A stretch of DNA of 42,165 nucleotides, taken from Gammaproteobacteria bacterium. GTDB taxonomy: Bacteria; Pseudomonadota; Gammaproteobacteria; Pseudomonadales; Pseudomonadaceae. Positions 7,916 to 17,098 of the stretch are shown here, piece by piece. A program made the position numbers and the translations under genes. The first letter of the stretch is position 1. Every line of letters starts with the position of its first letter. The stretch spans positions 1 through 42,165 of the forward strand of contig JAHJXZ010000040.1 of NCBI GenBank assembly GCA_018827205.1, in the 5' to 3' direction. The notes below the pieces were generated by a model that made no database searches, was not told the DNA's origin, and saw only the letters and a program-made list of their open reading frames with translations.

Positions 7916-8641
7916 CTAGCAGGCCAGAGCCAACAGCACCGAGCACTCGGCTATTTCCAGCAGCGCTCCGGCGGTATCACCGGTGGCGCCACCCAGACGT
8001 TTGAGCATCAGGATGCGCAGCCAGATAAAGATGACCCCGGCTACCAGCAAGGCAAGCAGCGCCGGCCAACCGAATAGCAACATCGCCAAAGCGTTGGTGC
8101 CCAGCATCCAAGGTAAGTGCTGACGAGGTAGGTGCTCGGCCAGGGCCTGACCCAAGCCGCCTGCCCGCACATAGGGGGTAGTAAGAAACAGCACCGGCAA
8201 CAGACAACGCGCCAGCCAGGGCACCAGCAACAGCAGCAACCCGGCGCCACTCTCCAGCAAGGCCACCAGCGCAGCAAACTTAAGCAGTAGCAGCAGTACC
8301 AGCACCACCACCGCAATCGGCCCGCTGCGTGGGTCCTTCATGATCGCTAGGGTGCGTTCTCTATCGCCAAAGCCGCCGGCCCAAGCATCGGCGCTGTCAG
8401 CCAGGCCATCCAGATGCAGACCGCCGCTGATGCCCACCCACACCGTTAGCAATAACGCTGCCTGCAACAACACTGCGCTGTCACTCAGCAGATGCTGCGC
8501 GAAGAGCAACAACAGGCCGATCAGCAGCCCCACCAACGGATAGAACAACAGCGAACGGCCGATCTGCTCAGGCGCCGGCATGCCGGCCAATGTCACCGGC
8601 AGGCGGGTAAGAAATTGCAGCGCTATCCACCAGGGCGTCAT
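7916..8641 (-). CDS. cobS: adenosylcobinamide-GDP ribazoletransferase (cobalamin synthase)
   Basis: A 241-aa polytopic membrane enzyme that joins adenosylcobinamide-GDP to alpha-ribazole (phosphate), the last nucleotide-loop step of B12 synthesis. Characteristic features are 'ALQFLTRLPV' at the N-terminus, the acidic 'GGLHLDGLADSADAWAGG' segment that binds substrate and metal, and 'MKDPRSGPIAVV', followed by hydrophobic helices. The start at 8641 overlaps the phosphatase stop as ATGA; an ATG at 8653 would add four residues. Also called cobV in the P. denitrificans/P. aeruginosa scheme. It ends the run of overlapping cob genes. Confidence 0.95.
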   Translation of the reverse strand: MTPWWIALQFLTRLPVTLAGMPAPEQIGRSLLFYPLVGLLIGLLLLFAQHLLSDSAVLLQAALLLTVWVGISGGLHLDGLADSADAWAGGFGDRERTLAIMKDPRSGPIAVVVLVLLLLLKFAALVALLESGAGLLLLLVPWLARCLLPVLFLTTPYVRAGGLGQALAEHLPRQHLPWMLGTNALAMLLFGWPALLALLVAGVIFIWLRILMLKRLGGATGDTAGALLEIAECSVLLALAC

Positions 8642-9213
8642 GCGCGTTCCCACAACTGCCCCTGTTCATCCAGGCACAACTGAAAACGCTCGGCATGGCC
8701 CACCACCACCTGCAGCAGGTCTTTGCGCGGCAAACCGCGGGCGCGCGCCAACAGCAGGCGAATGACCCCGCCATGGGTGACCAACAACAAGCGCTCGCCA
8801 GCATGGCGCGCCTGCAAACGCTGTAAGGCGCGTAGTATCCGCGCCTCGAAGGCCAGCAACGGCTCGCCGTCAGGTGGAGTAAACCCATAGGGATCACTCC
8901 AGAAACGGCCCAAATCCTCTGCACTGGTCTGCATCAGCTCGGCAGTGTTACGCCCTTCCCATGCGCCAAAATGCAGCTCTTGCAGATCCGGCTCCAGGCT
9001 CAGTGGCACACCCTGTTGCGCAGCCAGTTCTTCGGCAAAGCGTGCGCAGCGCTGCAGCGGCGAGCTGATCAGCCGATCCCAGCGACTGCCATCAGCCACC
9101 GCCGTGCGCAACTGCGCCCAACCGGTTTCGGTCAAGGCATCGTCGAGGCTGCCGCGCAGGCCGCCGCCCAGTTCGGTTTCACCGTGGCGCAGCAATTCCA
9201 GATAGATCGTCAT
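8638..9213 (-). CDS. cobC: alpha-ribazole phosphatase, histidine phosphatase family
   Basis: A 191-aa phosphoglycerate-mutase-like phosphatase that removes phosphate from alpha-ribazole-5'-phosphate (or adenosylcobalamin-5'-phosphate). The phosphohistidine motif 'LLRHGET' places His10, the second histidine lies in '[11 protein letters not shown]', and '[11 protein letters not shown]' holds the usual Phe-Gly-x-Trp-Glu-Gly segment. It overlaps its neighbours on both sides by ATGA. Here cobC is the Salmonella name; in P. aeruginosa the name cobC denotes the PLP decarboxylase. Confidence 0.9.
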   Translation of the reverse strand: MTIYLELLRHGETELGGGLRGSLDDALTETGWAQLRTAVADGSRWDRLISSPLQRCARFAEELAAQQGVPLSLEPDLQELHFGAWEGRNTAELMQTSAEDLGRFWSDPYGFTPPDGEPLLAFEARILRALQRLQARHAGERLLLVTHGGVIRLLLARARGLPRKDLLQVVVGHAERFQLCLDEQGQLWERA

Positions 9214-10265
9214 GCCGGACGCTCGGCCACCGCCGCCTCAGTAAAAGTGGCCATATCGTTGTGCAGGCTGCAGGCCAGTTGCAGCAGCGGTACGGCCAAA
9301 GCTGCACCACTGCCCTCGCCCAGGCGCAGGCCAAGATCGAGCAGCGGCTCAGCTTGAAGCGCTTTCAGCACCCGCTGATGGCCTGGCTCTGCGCCGCAAT
9401 GGGCAAACAGCAGCCAGTTACGACAATCCGGGTTGAGACGCACCGCCAATAGCGCGGCAATGCTGCAGATAAAACCGTCCACTAGGGCGGTGATGCCCTG
9501 CTGCGCGCAGGCCAGATAGGCACCGCTCAGCGCTGCAATTTCGAAGCCGCCGAGGCGTTGCAAGATGTCGATGGGGTCGCTGATCTGCGGCCGATGCAGC
9601 TCCAGTGCGAGCTCGATCACCTCGGCTTTATGCGCCACGCCTGCACTGTCCAAGCCGGTACCGGGGCCGACCATTTCCAGCGCGGCGCACTCCAGCAGTG
9701 CACAGGCCATGGCCGTGGCCGCCGTGGTATTGCCGATGCCCATTTCGCCACCGATAAACAGCTGGCTGCCGGCTTCACGGGCGCGCTGCACGCTGGCCTG
9801 GCCGGCATCCAAAGCCTGCAGTAACTGCGTGGCAGACATCGCCGGGCCCTGGGCGAAGTTCTGTGTACCTGCACCGAGATGCAGATGATGCACGCCGCGC
9901 AGCGGCTCCAGCGGCAGCGCGGTGCCCAGGTCGATCACCTCAAGCGTTGCGCCCAGCTGCTTGGCCAATACACTGATCGCCGCGCCACCACTGACGAAGT
10001 TGCGCAGCATCTGCCCAGTGACGGCCTGGGGGAACGCCGATACACCTTCGGCAACCACGCCATGGTCGCCGGCAAAAATGCTGACCCACAGCTGCTCGAC
10101 CTGCGGCCGCTGACTACCCTGCATGGCCGCCAACTCAACCGCTAAGTGCTCCAGCTGGCCGAGCGAGCCGGCCGGTTTGGTCAGCTGTTGCTGGCGCTCA
10201 CGTGCCTTGTTGCGCGCGGATATATCCAGCGCCTTACAACCGTGCTGCCACCATTGCTCACTCAT
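9210..10265 (-). CDS. cobT: nicotinate-nucleotide-dimethylbenzimidazole phosphoribosyltransferase
   Basis: A 351-aa cytoplasmic enzyme that transfers phosphoribose from nicotinate mononucleotide to 5,6-dimethylbenzimidazole, giving alpha-ribazole phosphate. Diagnostic stretches are '[11 protein letters not shown]' near the N-terminus, '[17 protein letters not shown]', '[13 protein letters not shown]' and '[13 protein letters not shown]', the last holding the catalytic glutamate region near residue 318. The length is standard. The ATG overlaps the cobU stop by ATGA. It is named cobU in the P. denitrificans/P. aeruginosa scheme. It works with BluB, encoded in the same operon, which makes its base. 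Confidence 0.96.
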   Translation of the reverse strand: MSEQWWQHGCKALDISARNKARERQQQLTKPAGSLGQLEHLAVELAAMQGSQRPQVEQLWVSIFAGDHGVVAEGVSAFPQAVTGQMLRNFVSGGAAISVLAKQLGATLEVIDLGTALPLEPLRGVHHLHLGAGTQNFAQGPAMSATQLLQALDAGQASVQRAREAGSQLFIGGEMGIGNTTAATAMACALLECAALEMVGPGTGLDSAGVAHKAEVIELALELHRPQISDPIDILQRLGGFEIAALSGAYLACAQQGITALVDGFICSIAALLAVRLNPDCRNWLLFAHCGAEPGHQRVLKALQAEPLLDLGLRLGEGSGAALAVPLLQLACSLHNDMATFTEAAVAERPA

Positions 10266-10783
10266 AGTGCTTCACCCTTGAGAACCATCGGCAGACCCGC
10301 CACGGTAAACACCACGCGCTCACAGCGCTCAGCCAGGGCCTGATGCAGCCAGCCCGCCTCATCGACATAACGCCGGGTCAGCTCACCCAGCGGCACCACA
10401 CCCAGGCCGGTTTCATTGCTGACCAGCAGAATCCTTCCCGGCAAGTCGTTGAGACAGTCCAGCAGCGCATCGCGCTCGGCGCTCAGGCGCGCCGGATCAT
10501 CCAGCATCAGCAGATTGGTCAGCCACAAGGTCAGGCAATCTATGAGCAGGCACTTGTCCGCCGCAGCCTGCTCACGCAGCACACGGGCCAGGGCCAGCGG
10601 CTCTTCCACCAGCTCCCAATGCACTGGACGACGCGCACGGTGATGTTGGATGCGCGTATTCATCTCGCCATCCAGCGGTTGGCTGGTGGCGATATAAGTC
10701 ACTGCCAAGCCGGATTCGGCCGCTAGCCGCTCGGCCAGACGGCTTTTGCCGGAACGGGCACCGCCGAGAATCAGCTCACGCAT
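10262..10783 (-). CDS. cobU: bifunctional adenosylcobinamide kinase / guanylyltransferase
   Basis: A 173-aa enzyme that phosphorylates adenosylcobinamide and then transfers GMP to it. The P-loop 'GGARSGKSR' lies at 7-15, the guanylyl-acceptor histidine region at about 45-50 ('[10 protein letters not shown]') and a Walker-B-like '[15 protein letters not shown]' in the middle; '[11 protein letters not shown]' is family-typical. It overlaps the cobQ stop by 8 nt and runs into cobT by ATGA. Also called cobP. Confidence 0.96.
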   Translation of the reverse strand: MRELILGGARSGKSRLAERLAAESGLAVTYIATSQPLDGEMNTRIQHHRARRPVHWELVEEPLALARVLREQAAADKCLLIDCLTLWLTNLLMLDDPARLSAERDALLDCLNDLPGRILLVSNETGLGVVPLGELTRRYVDEAGWLHQALAERCERVVFTVAGLPMVLKGEAL

Positions 10784-12233
10784 GGCCTATCCCACATAAC
10801 TCGCGCAGCCGGGCCGTATCCAGATGCGCTTCGACCAGATCGGCCAGACGCTCAATATCGCCCTCACGCAGGGCGTGGTAATCCACCTGCTGCACCTCGC
10901 GCAGGCCGGCCCAACGCAGCAAGGCGCTGCAGGCTTCGCTGCTTTCAAACAGACCATGCAGGTAAGTGCCGAGCACCTGGCCATCGGCGCTTAGCCCACC
11001 GTCATTACGACCATCATCCAGACGCACAGCAGCGTTCAAACCTGCACCCGTGCTAACCCCGGCATGAATCTCGTAACCACTGACCGGCACATTTTCCAGG
11101 CACAGCTGGCCACGCACGTTGCGCAGCTGCTTCTCCGGCTCCAGCACGGTGCTGAACTCCAGCAGCTCCAGTCCTGGGCTTGAGCCTGCTGCGCCTTCCA
11201 GGCCATGGGGATCTTCGATTTGCGTGCCGAGCATCTGCAAACCGCCGCAGATACCCAGCAGCTTGCCGCCATAGCGCAGGTGCTTATCGATAGCCGCCGG
11301 CCAGCCCTGCTGACGCAGAAAAGCCAGATCGCTGCGTACGCTTTTCGAGCCGGGTAGGATAATCAGGTCGGCCGCAGGAATGGCCTGGCCCGGGCCGACA
11401 AAGGTCAGCTCGACCTGAGGATGCAGGCGCAGTGGATCGAAATCGGTGTGGTTGCTGATGCGCGGCAATACCGGCACCACCACCTTGATCACCTCATTCG
11501 CCTTGGCGCTCTGGCGAATATCGATGGCGTCCTCGGCCTCCAGGTGGAAATCCATCAGGTAGGGCAGAACACCGAGCACCGGCTTGCCGGTGCGCTGCTC
11601 CAGCCAATCCAGTCCTGGTTGCAGCAGGGCGATATCGCCGCGAAAGCGGTTGATCACAAAACCCTGCACCCGCGCCTGCTCGCTCTCGGAAAGCAACGCC
11701 AGGGTGCCGACCAGATGGGCAAATACGCCGCCCTTGTCGATATCGGCAATCAGAATTACCGGGCAGTCCACCGCTTCGGCGAAGCCCATATTGGCGATAT
11801 CACCGGCGCGCAGGTTGATCTCGGCAGGCGAGCCAGCGCCCTCCACCATCACCACAGGATAAGCGGCGCTTAGGCGCTGGTGCGACTGCAGCACCGCCTG
11901 CATCGCCACCGTCTTGTAGTCGTGGTAAGCAACGGCATCCATGCTGCTGAGAGCGCGGCCATGAATGATCACCTGGGCGCCAGTGTCGCTATTGGGCTTG
12001 AGCAATACCGGATTCATATCGGTATGCGGCGCTAACCCGGCAGCCTGGGCCTGTACCGCTTGAGCGCGGCCGATTTCGCCGCCGTCAGCAGTGACTGCGC
12101 TGTTGAGCGCCATATTCTGCGGTTTGAACGGCACCACGCTGACGCCCTGGCGCTTAAGCCAGCGGCATAGCGCGGTTACCAAGGTGCTCTTGCCGGCATC
12201 GGAAGTGGTGCCCTGCACCATCACAGTGGTCAT
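10776..12233 (-). CDS. cobQ: cobyric acid synthase
   Basis: A 485-aa glutamine-dependent amidotransferase that amidates the b, d, e and g carboxyls of adenosylcobyrinate a,c-diamide. The N-terminal dethiobiotin-synthetase-like ATP domain has '[11 protein letters not shown]' (8-18), '[11 protein letters not shown]' and '[15 protein letters not shown]'. The C-terminal class-I glutaminase domain has the nucleophile Cys in '[12 protein letters not shown]' (about 330) and the His in '[10 protein letters not shown]' (about 425). The start at 12233 overlaps the upstream decarboxylase gene by ATGA. Confidence 0.96.
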   Translation of the reverse strand: MTTVMVQGTTSDAGKSTLVTALCRWLKRQGVSVVPFKPQNMALNSAVTADGGEIGRAQAVQAQAAGLAPHTDMNPVLLKPNSDTGAQVIIHGRALSSMDAVAYHDYKTVAMQAVLQSHQRLSAAYPVVMVEGAGSPAEINLRAGDIANMGFAEAVDCPVILIADIDKGGVFAHLVGTLALLSESEQARVQGFVINRFRGDIALLQPGLDWLEQRTGKPVLGVLPYLMDFHLEAEDAIDIRQSAKANEVIKVVVPVLPRISNHTDFDPLRLHPQVELTFVGPGQAIPAADLIILPGSKSVRSDLAFLRQQGWPAAIDKHLRYGGKLLGICGGLQMLGTQIEDPHGLEGAAGSSPGLELLEFSTVLEPEKQLRNVRGQLCLENVPVSGYEIHAGVSTGAGLNAAVRLDDGRNDGGLSADGQVLGTYLHGLFESSEACSALLRWAGLREVQQVDYHALREGDIERLADLVEAHLDTARLRELCGIGHA

Positions 12234-13222
12234 GACTGTTCTCCGTCAAAGACCACCAACGCCTGCTGCAAACGCTGCCAGCCGGCTTCATCGGGAGGCA
12301 GACCGAAACGCAGGCTCAGCGGTGCTTCAAACAACCGGGTGAGAATGCCCTGCAGAGCGAGAAACTCATGCAGCAAGGCGGCCTGTGGTGTGCAGCAGAA
12401 CTGGAACAAGGCGCAACCGCCTGTTGGGCTTAGCCCATGCTCGATCAACAGCGCGGCCAGGCGCTCACCATCGGCCATCAGCCGCTCGCGTTGCGCCTGC
12501 TGACCGGCGAGGTCTTGCAACAACGCAGTGGCCACCACCCGGCTCGGCCCACTGATGGCCCAAGGCCCGAGTAGCTCGGCCAGTTGCGCCAGCAGTTGCG
12601 GCTGCGCCAGGACAAAGCCCAGGCGAATGCCCGCCAAGCCGAAGAACTTGCCAAACGAACGCAGCACAATCAGCCCTGGTAACTCGCTGAACGCGGCCAG
12701 GCTGAGCGCGGGCGTGCAGTCGATAAAGGCTTCATCCACCACCAACCAGCCGCCACGCTCGGCCAGGCGCCGGTGCCACTCCAGCAAACGCGAAGGTTCA
12801 ATGCAGCGCCCGGTGGGGTTGTTCGGATTGACCAGCAGCAAGACATCAATGCGTTCCAGCGCCCGCTTGATCGCCCCTTCGCTGAGTTCCAGCAGGCGAT
12901 GCCCTTCACGCTGCCAGGCAGCCGCATGCTCGGCATAAGCCGGCGAAACGATGCCCACCGTAACGTGGCGCAGCAGGCGCGGCAGTGCCTGGATCGCAGC
13001 TTGAGAACCGGCCACCGGTAGCAAGTTGGCTACGCCGTAGTAATCCCGCGCAGCGATTTCCAGACCGTCCTGCTGCTCGGGCAAGCGCGCCCAGGCACTT
13101 GCCGGAATCGCCGGTAGTGGCCAGCCGTATGGCGCGATACCGGTCGACAGATCCAGCCAATCCGCTAGGGCAATGCCATAACGCAGAGACGCCGCCCGTA
13201 AGCGCCCGCCGTGTTCAAGCAT
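12230..13222 (-). CDS. cobD: threonine-phosphate decarboxylase (PLP)
   Basis: A 330-aa fold-type-I PLP enzyme of the histidinol-phosphate aminotransferase family that makes (R)-1-amino-2-propanol phosphate, the linker of the B12 nucleotide loop. Visible are '[13 protein letters not shown]', 'VNPNNPTG' (131-138), 'VVDEAF' (161-166) and the PLP lysine Lys192 in '[13 protein letters not shown]'. I start at the ATG at 13222, which gives the expected 'MLEHGGRL' N-terminus and an 8-nt overlap with the cbiB stop. A longer frame to 13354 only reads through cbiB with a run of Cys and Trp. It is named cobC in the P. aeruginosa scheme. Confidence 0.94.
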   Translation of the reverse strand: MLEHGGRLRAASLRYGIALADWLDLSTGIAPYGWPLPAIPASAWARLPEQQDGLEIAARDYYGVANLLPVAGSQAAIQALPRLLRHVTVGIVSPAYAEHAAAWQREGHRLLELSEGAIKRALERIDVLLLVNPNNPTGRCIEPSRLLEWHRRLAERGGWLVVDEAFIDCTPALSLAAFSELPGLIVLRSFGKFFGLAGIRLGFVLAQPQLLAQLAELLGPWAISGPSRVVATALLQDLAGQQAQRERLMADGERLAALLIEHGLSPTGGCALFQFCCTPQAALLHEFLALQGILTRLFEAPLSLRFGLPPDEAGWQRLQQALVVFDGEQS

Positions 13223-14123
13223 AAAAAGCCCCCCACAACAGCAGCAGCGCCAACCACAGCAACACGCCACCGTTGACCAGATTGAGTGCCCGTTCGATAT
13301 CGCGTGCCTTGGGTTGCGGGCCCGCGCCCAGCTCGGGTCGTATATGCATCTCACCGTGATATTCCGCCGCGCCGCCCAGGCTAACGCCCAGCGCCCCAGC
13401 GCCTGCAGCCATCACCGGACCGGCATTCGGGCTGTCCCACAGCGGCGCTTGGTTTCGCCAGCAGCGTAGCGCCAACAGCGTTCGGCCGAGCACTGCATAG
13501 GTCAGGGCCACTAAACGCGCAGGAATGTAATTAAGAACATCGTCGATCTTCGCCGCAGCCCAACCGAAACGCTCATAGCGCTCATTACGGTAACCCCACA
13601 TGGCGTCCAGGGTATTGCTCAGGCGGTACAACACCACACCCGGCGCACCGGCAATAACAAACCAGAACAGCGCGGCAAACACCGCGTCGCTGCCGTTTTC
13701 CAGCACCGACTCGCTGCCAGCGCGGGCCACCCCAGCAGCATCCAGTTGTGCGGTATTGCGGCTGACCATATAGCCGACCCGTTCGCGGGCCAGACGCAAA
13801 TCACCCAGACGCAGCGCCTGGGCTACCGGCATGGCATGTTCGCCCAGGCTTTTCAGGCCAAGAGCGGCATACAGCGCAAGAATTTCCACCGCCCAACCCA
13901 AGCCGCTGATCTGGCTCAGCAGCCAAGCCAGCAACGTTAGCGGCAACACCGCCAGGCACCAGGCGCTGACGCCGTGGCTGCGCCAACCGCCGCCCGCCGG
14001 ATTGAAGCGCTGCTCGATACGCTCGGCCATACGACCAAAGGCCACTAGCGGATGCCAGCCCTTGGACTCGCCAAAAATCGCATCCAGTGCGACCCCAGCG
14101 CAGGTGCTAAGCACCAGGCTCAT
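13215..14123 (-). CDS. cbiB: adenosylcobinamide-phosphate synthase
   Basis: A 302-aa membrane enzyme that joins adenosylcobyric acid to aminopropanol (phosphate). Typical segments are '[20 protein letters not shown]', '[17 protein letters not shown]', '[20 protein letters not shown]' and '[19 protein letters not shown]', with several hydrophobic helices and a final one at the C-terminus. The ATG at 14123 overlaps the bluB stop by ATGA. Also called cobD in the P. aeruginosa scheme. Its substrate linker comes from the decarboxylase encoded immediately downstream. Confidence 0.95.
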   Translation of the reverse strand: MSLVLSTCAGVALDAIFGESKGWHPLVAFGRMAERIEQRFNPAGGGWRSHGVSAWCLAVLPLTLLAWLLSQISGLGWAVEILALYAALGLKSLGEHAMPVAQALRLGDLRLARERVGYMVSRNTAQLDAAGVARAGSESVLENGSDAVFAALFWFVIAGAPGVVLYRLSNTLDAMWGYRNERYERFGWAAAKIDDVLNYIPARLVALTYAVLGRTLLALRCWRNQAPLWDSPNAGPVMAAGAGALGVSLGGAAEYHGEMHIRPELGAGPQPKARDIERALNLVNGGVLLWLALLLLWGAFYA

Positions 14124-14767
14124 GGCGTGCCCCACTGGTTCTCGAACAGCAACTCACTGAGCGGCCGTGGCACGGCCCAGCCTTGCTGCACCAGCATCGG
14201 CGCCTCATAGAACTCCGTCACCGGCCCCAGACACAGCACCGCCAGCGGCTTACTGCCGGTCGGCATAGCGAGCAAATTTGCCAAGGCCAGCGGCTCGAAC
14301 AGTGACACCCAGCCCATCCCCAAGCCTTCGGCGCGCGCCGCTAGCCAGAGGTTCTGAATCGCGCAGGCCAGCGAAGCCAAGTCCATTTCCGGCAAGGTGC
14401 GCCGCCCAAATACATGGGCCTCGCGGCCCTCCATCAGGGCCACCACCAGCAGCTCGGCACAGTCGCGAATACCCTCGACCTTTAGCTGCATAAATTCGTC
14501 ACTGCGCTCGCCCAGAGCCTCGGCGGTGCGCACGCGCTCCTCCTCCACCAAGCCGTGAATCGCCTCGCGCAAGGCCGGGCTGGTGATGCGAATAAAGCGC
14601 CAGGGCTGCATCAACCCGACGCTGGGGGCCTGATGCGCGGCTTCGAGCACGCGCGCGAGCAATTCGGGAGCCACCTTGCCGCCGCTGAAATGACGCATAT
14701 CGCGACGCTCAGCAATAGCGCGATACACCGCCGCGCGCTCAAGCGGGCTAAAGGCTTGCTCACTCAT
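14120..14767 (-). CDS. bluB: 5,6-dimethylbenzimidazole synthase
   Basis: A 215-aa nitroreductase-fold enzyme that breaks down reduced FMN with oxygen to give 5,6-dimethylbenzimidazole, the lower ligand of B12. It has '[10 protein letters not shown]' at the FMN-binding N-terminus, '[15 protein letters not shown]', '[30 protein letters not shown]' split over the dimer core, and '[15 protein letters not shown]' near the end. The operon context and these segments favour BluB over a general nitroreductase. BluB needs oxygen, consistent with aerobic B12 synthesis. Overlaps on both sides are ATGA. Confidence 0.93.
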   Translation of the reverse strand: MSEQAFSPLERAAVYRAIAERRDMRHFSGGKVAPELLARVLEAAHQAPSVGLMQPWRFIRITSPALREAIHGLVEEERVRTAEALGERSDEFMQLKVEGIRDCAELLVVALMEGREAHVFGRRTLPEMDLASLACAIQNLWLAARAEGLGMGWVSLFEPLALANLLAMPTGSKPLAVLCLGPVTEFYEAPMLVQQGWAVPRPLSELLFENQWGTP

Positions 14768-16068
14768 GCAGGCACTCCTGGGAGAAACAGCGCAGCGGCG
14801 GCAGCCGGATCGGACGGCAGATAGAAGTGGATATAGGAAGCCGTCATCCGCCCCTGGCGATAGACCGCCTCACTGGTGCGCTTGTAGTTCGGGCATTCAC
14901 CACGGGTCAGCGGTTGCAGTTCGCTGCTGAGCGCCGAGTAGTGAAAGCTGTGGCCGCGCAACAGCCCCTCAGGCAACTCAGCCTGCTGCAAGGCCATGGC
15001 GGTCATGCGTGGTTGTAGGCTCGCCTCGCCGTTTAACAAGCCAAGCATCTGCCCGCTGGCGCCTTGCTTATCGGTCAGTTTGTCGAGCAGATAGAGCATG
15101 CCGCCACACTCGGCGTGGATCGGTTTGCCAGCGGCATGGTGCGTACGAATCGCCTCAGCCATGGGCTGGTTGGCCTCAAGCGTGGCCAGATGCAATTCCG
15201 GGTAACCGCCAGGCAGATACAGGCTATCGACCTCGGGTAACTGCGCGTCTGTCAGCGGTGAAAAGAACTTCAATTCGGCGCCCAGTTCGCACAACAGATC
15301 GAGATTGGCCTGATAGAGAAAGGCAAAGGCACTGTCGCGTGCCACGCCAATCCGCACCCCCTTGAGCAAGGGTGCGGGCCTTGCCTGCTCCGGCGCGGCG
15401 AAGCTGACGGGCGGCGGCAAACGGGTATCAGCACTGGCGGCCAGGGCATCGGCAGCGGCATCCAGGCGCGCATCCAGATCTGCCAGCTCGCCGGCCTGCA
15501 CCAGGCCCAGATGACGGCTCGGCAAGCCAACTTCGGCACTGCGCGGCAAGGCGCCGTACCAGCGGATCGAGGCCGGCAGCGCATCACGCAGAATCTCGCC
15601 ATGCCGTGTGCTGCCAACCCGATTGCCGAGCACCCCGGAAAATGGCAAATCAGGCTGAAAGGTCGCCAGACCATGGGCCATGGCGCCAAAGGTCTGGGCC
15701 ATGGCAGAGCCATCGATCACCGCCAGCACCGGTACGCCGAAGTGTCGTGCCAGATCAGCCGCCGAGGGCGTGCCATCGAACAGGCCCATTACCCCTTCGA
15801 TCAGAATCAGGTCGGCTTCACCTGCCGCCTCCCAAAGCAACCGGCGACTCTCCGCCTCGCCAACCATCCACAGATCAAGCTGATACACCGGTGCACCGCT
15901 GGCGCGAGCGAGAATCATCGGATCGAGAAAGTCCGGGCCACATTTTAACACCCGCACGCGCTTGCCTTGGCGCGCGTGCAACCGTGCCAGGGCAGCGGTT
16001 ACGGTGGTCTTGCCTTGGCCGGAAGCCGGTGCAGCGATCAACAGTGCAGGACATTGGCGGGCGGGCAT
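14764..16068 (-). CDS. cobB: cobyrinate (hydrogenobyrinate) a,c-diamide synthase
   Basis: A 434-aa glutamine-dependent amidotransferase that amidates the a and c side chains of the corrin ring. The N-terminal P-loop is 'APASGQGKTTVTAALARL', and 'VLKCGPDFLDPM' is highly typical. The C-terminal glutaminase domain has the nucleophile Cys in 'HAECGGMLYLLD' and a conserved 'LRGHSFHYS'. It overlaps cobO by 1 nt (TGATG) and bluB by ATGA. In cobalt-late (aerobic) organisms the substrate is hydrogenobyrinic acid; the window has no cobN, so the branch cannot be fixed from here. Confidence 0.95.
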   Translation of the reverse strand: MPARQCPALLIAAPASGQGKTTVTAALARLHARQGKRVRVLKCGPDFLDPMILARASGAPVYQLDLWMVGEAESRRLLWEAAGEADLILIEGVMGLFDGTPSAADLARHFGVPVLAVIDGSAMAQTFGAMAHGLATFQPDLPFSGVLGNRVGSTRHGEILRDALPASIRWYGALPRSAEVGLPSRHLGLVQAGELADLDARLDAAADALAASADTRLPPPVSFAAPEQARPAPLLKGVRIGVARDSAFAFLYQANLDLLCELGAELKFFSPLTDAQLPEVDSLYLPGGYPELHLATLEANQPMAEAIRTHHAAGKPIHAECGGMLYLLDKLTDKQGASGQMLGLLNGEASLQPRMTAMALQQAELPEGLLRGHSFHYSALSSELQPLTRGECPNYKRTSEAVYRQGRMTASYIHFYLPSDPAAAAALFLPGVPA

Positions 16069-16679
16069 CAGTACTCCACCCCTTTCTGCGCCTTCACCCC
16101 GGCCTTGAACGCATGCTTGACCAGGCTCATTTCAGTCACGGTATCCGCCGCCTCAATCATCCCCGGCAGCGCACCACGACCAGTCACCACCACATGCTGC
16201 AGCAGCGGCCGCGCTTCGATATCGGCGAGCACCGCGTCGAGTTCCAGGTAACCGTATTTCAGCGCGATGTTCAGCTCGTCGAGCACCACCAGGCCGATGG
16301 CTGGGTCGTTCAATAGCTGCGCAGCCACGGCCCAGGCTTCACGGGCTTTATCGATATCACGTTGGCGATCCTGGGTTTCCCAGGTAAAGCCCTCGCCCAT
16401 CACGTGGTAGCTGACTTCATCGGGAAAACGGCGAAAGAAGACTTCTTCGCCAGTGCTGGCTGCACCCTTGATAAATTGCACCACGCCAACCTTGAGGCCG
16501 TGGCCCAAGGCGCGGGCGACCATACCGAAGGCGCTGCTGCTCTTGCCCTTGCCATTGCCGCTGTGCACCAGCAGCAGGCCGTATTCGTCCTGGGCCTGGG
16601 CAATTTTTTCATCGATCAGGGCTTTCTTGCGGGCCATGCGCGCCTTGTGCCGGGCGTCACGCTCAATCGATTCAGTCAT
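16068..16679 (-). CDS. cobO: cob(I)yrinic acid a,c-diamide adenosyltransferase
   Basis: A 203-aa CobA/CobO/BtuR-family enzyme that transfers the adenosyl group from ATP to reduced corrinoids. It has the P-loop 'GNGKGKSSSAFG', 'VGVVQFIKG', 'VVLDELNIALKYGYL' and 'VVTGRGALPGMIEAAD'. I start at the ATG at 16679 ('MTESIERDARHKARM'), where GGAG lies 7 nt upstream; an upstream ATG at 16766 would add 29 unrelated residues across the riboswitch leader. It is the first gene of the operon and lies about 120 nt behind the cobalamin riboswitch. Confidence 0.95.
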   Translation of the reverse strand: MTESIERDARHKARMARKKALIDEKIAQAQDEYGLLLVHSGNGKGKSSSAFGMVARALGHGLKVGVVQFIKGAASTGEEVFFRRFPDEVSYHVMGEGFTWETQDRQRDIDKAREAWAVAAQLLNDPAIGLVVLDELNIALKYGYLELDAVLADIEARPLLQHVVVTGRGALPGMIEAADTVTEMSLVKHAFKAGVKAQKGVEY

Positions 16680-16699
16680 CGCACTGCTCCACCGCCACA

Positions 16700-16782
16700 G
16701 GGCGATCTGGCTGGAAAAAGCATGCGGAGAAAGACAAAGCGCGGGCCTACGCATAGCGCAAACCACACGCCAGCCATCGCCC
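16700..16782 (-). promoter_or_regulatory. long-range stem between the riboswitch and cobO start
   Basis: On the transcript, 'GGGCGATGGCTGG' (16770-16782) can pair with 'CCAGCCAGATCGCCC' (16700-16714): 13 bp with one 2-nt bulge, closing a loop of about 55 nt. It starts some 15 nt after the riboswitch B12 box and ends about 20 nt before the cobO ATG, close to its GGAG. No T-run follows, so this is not an intrinsic terminator; control of the ribosome site or of Rho access is more likely. The pairing is seen in sequence, the function is inferred. Confidence 0.45.
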
Positions 16783-16797
16783 TCCGCGATGCCGTGG

Positions 16798-17022
16798 ACT
16801 GCAGCAGGCCGGTCTCCGGGCTTGTGAGCGAACCTTGAGGTTCTCAGAACCTAGCAGGCTCTATGCCGCGCCTTCCCATGCTTGAGCACAGTGGCACTTG
16901 CGGCGTTTGACTCACTTACCGTTGCGGGGGCAGCGTCGGAATAGCGGGCGTTCACACGCACAGCGCACCGACTTCCCAGTTTCACCCCACACACGCACAG
17001 CGTTGGGGGCACCTGTTACAAG
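16798..17022 (-). ncRNA. cobalamin riboswitch
   Basis: Read on the minus strand, this leader holds the conserved cobalamin-aptamer blocks in order: 'ACAGGTGCCCC', 'GGTGAAACTGGGAAGTCGGT', 'GACGCTGCCCCCGCAACGGT', the core 'AAGTGCCACTGTG', 'GGGAAGGCGCGGC' and the B12 box 'AAGCCCGGAGACCGGCCTG' (about 16804-16823). It sits between a predicted promoter and cobO, so binding of adenosylcobalamin should lower expression of the whole operon. The block spacing and the full set of peripheral elements suggest the adenosylcobalamin class. The ends are set from the first and last conserved blocks. Confidence 0.95.
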
Positions 17023-17028
17023 GCGCGA

Positions 17029-17057
17029 AGGGTAGAGAGTTCATGATTAAGCGTCAA
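17029..17057 (-). promoter_or_regulatory. predicted sigma70 promoter of the cob operon
   Basis: On the minus strand, a -35 'TTGACG' (17052-17057) and a -10 'TACCCT' (17029-17034) are separated by exactly 17 nt. Transcription would begin near 17022, at the first bases of the riboswitch. The -35 matches consensus at five of six positions; the -10 is weak. The placement directly before the aptamer is the main support. Confidence 0.6.
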
Positions 17058-17098
17058 ACGAATGCGCCATTTAGCGCAGACGGCTTAAGCCACCTGGG

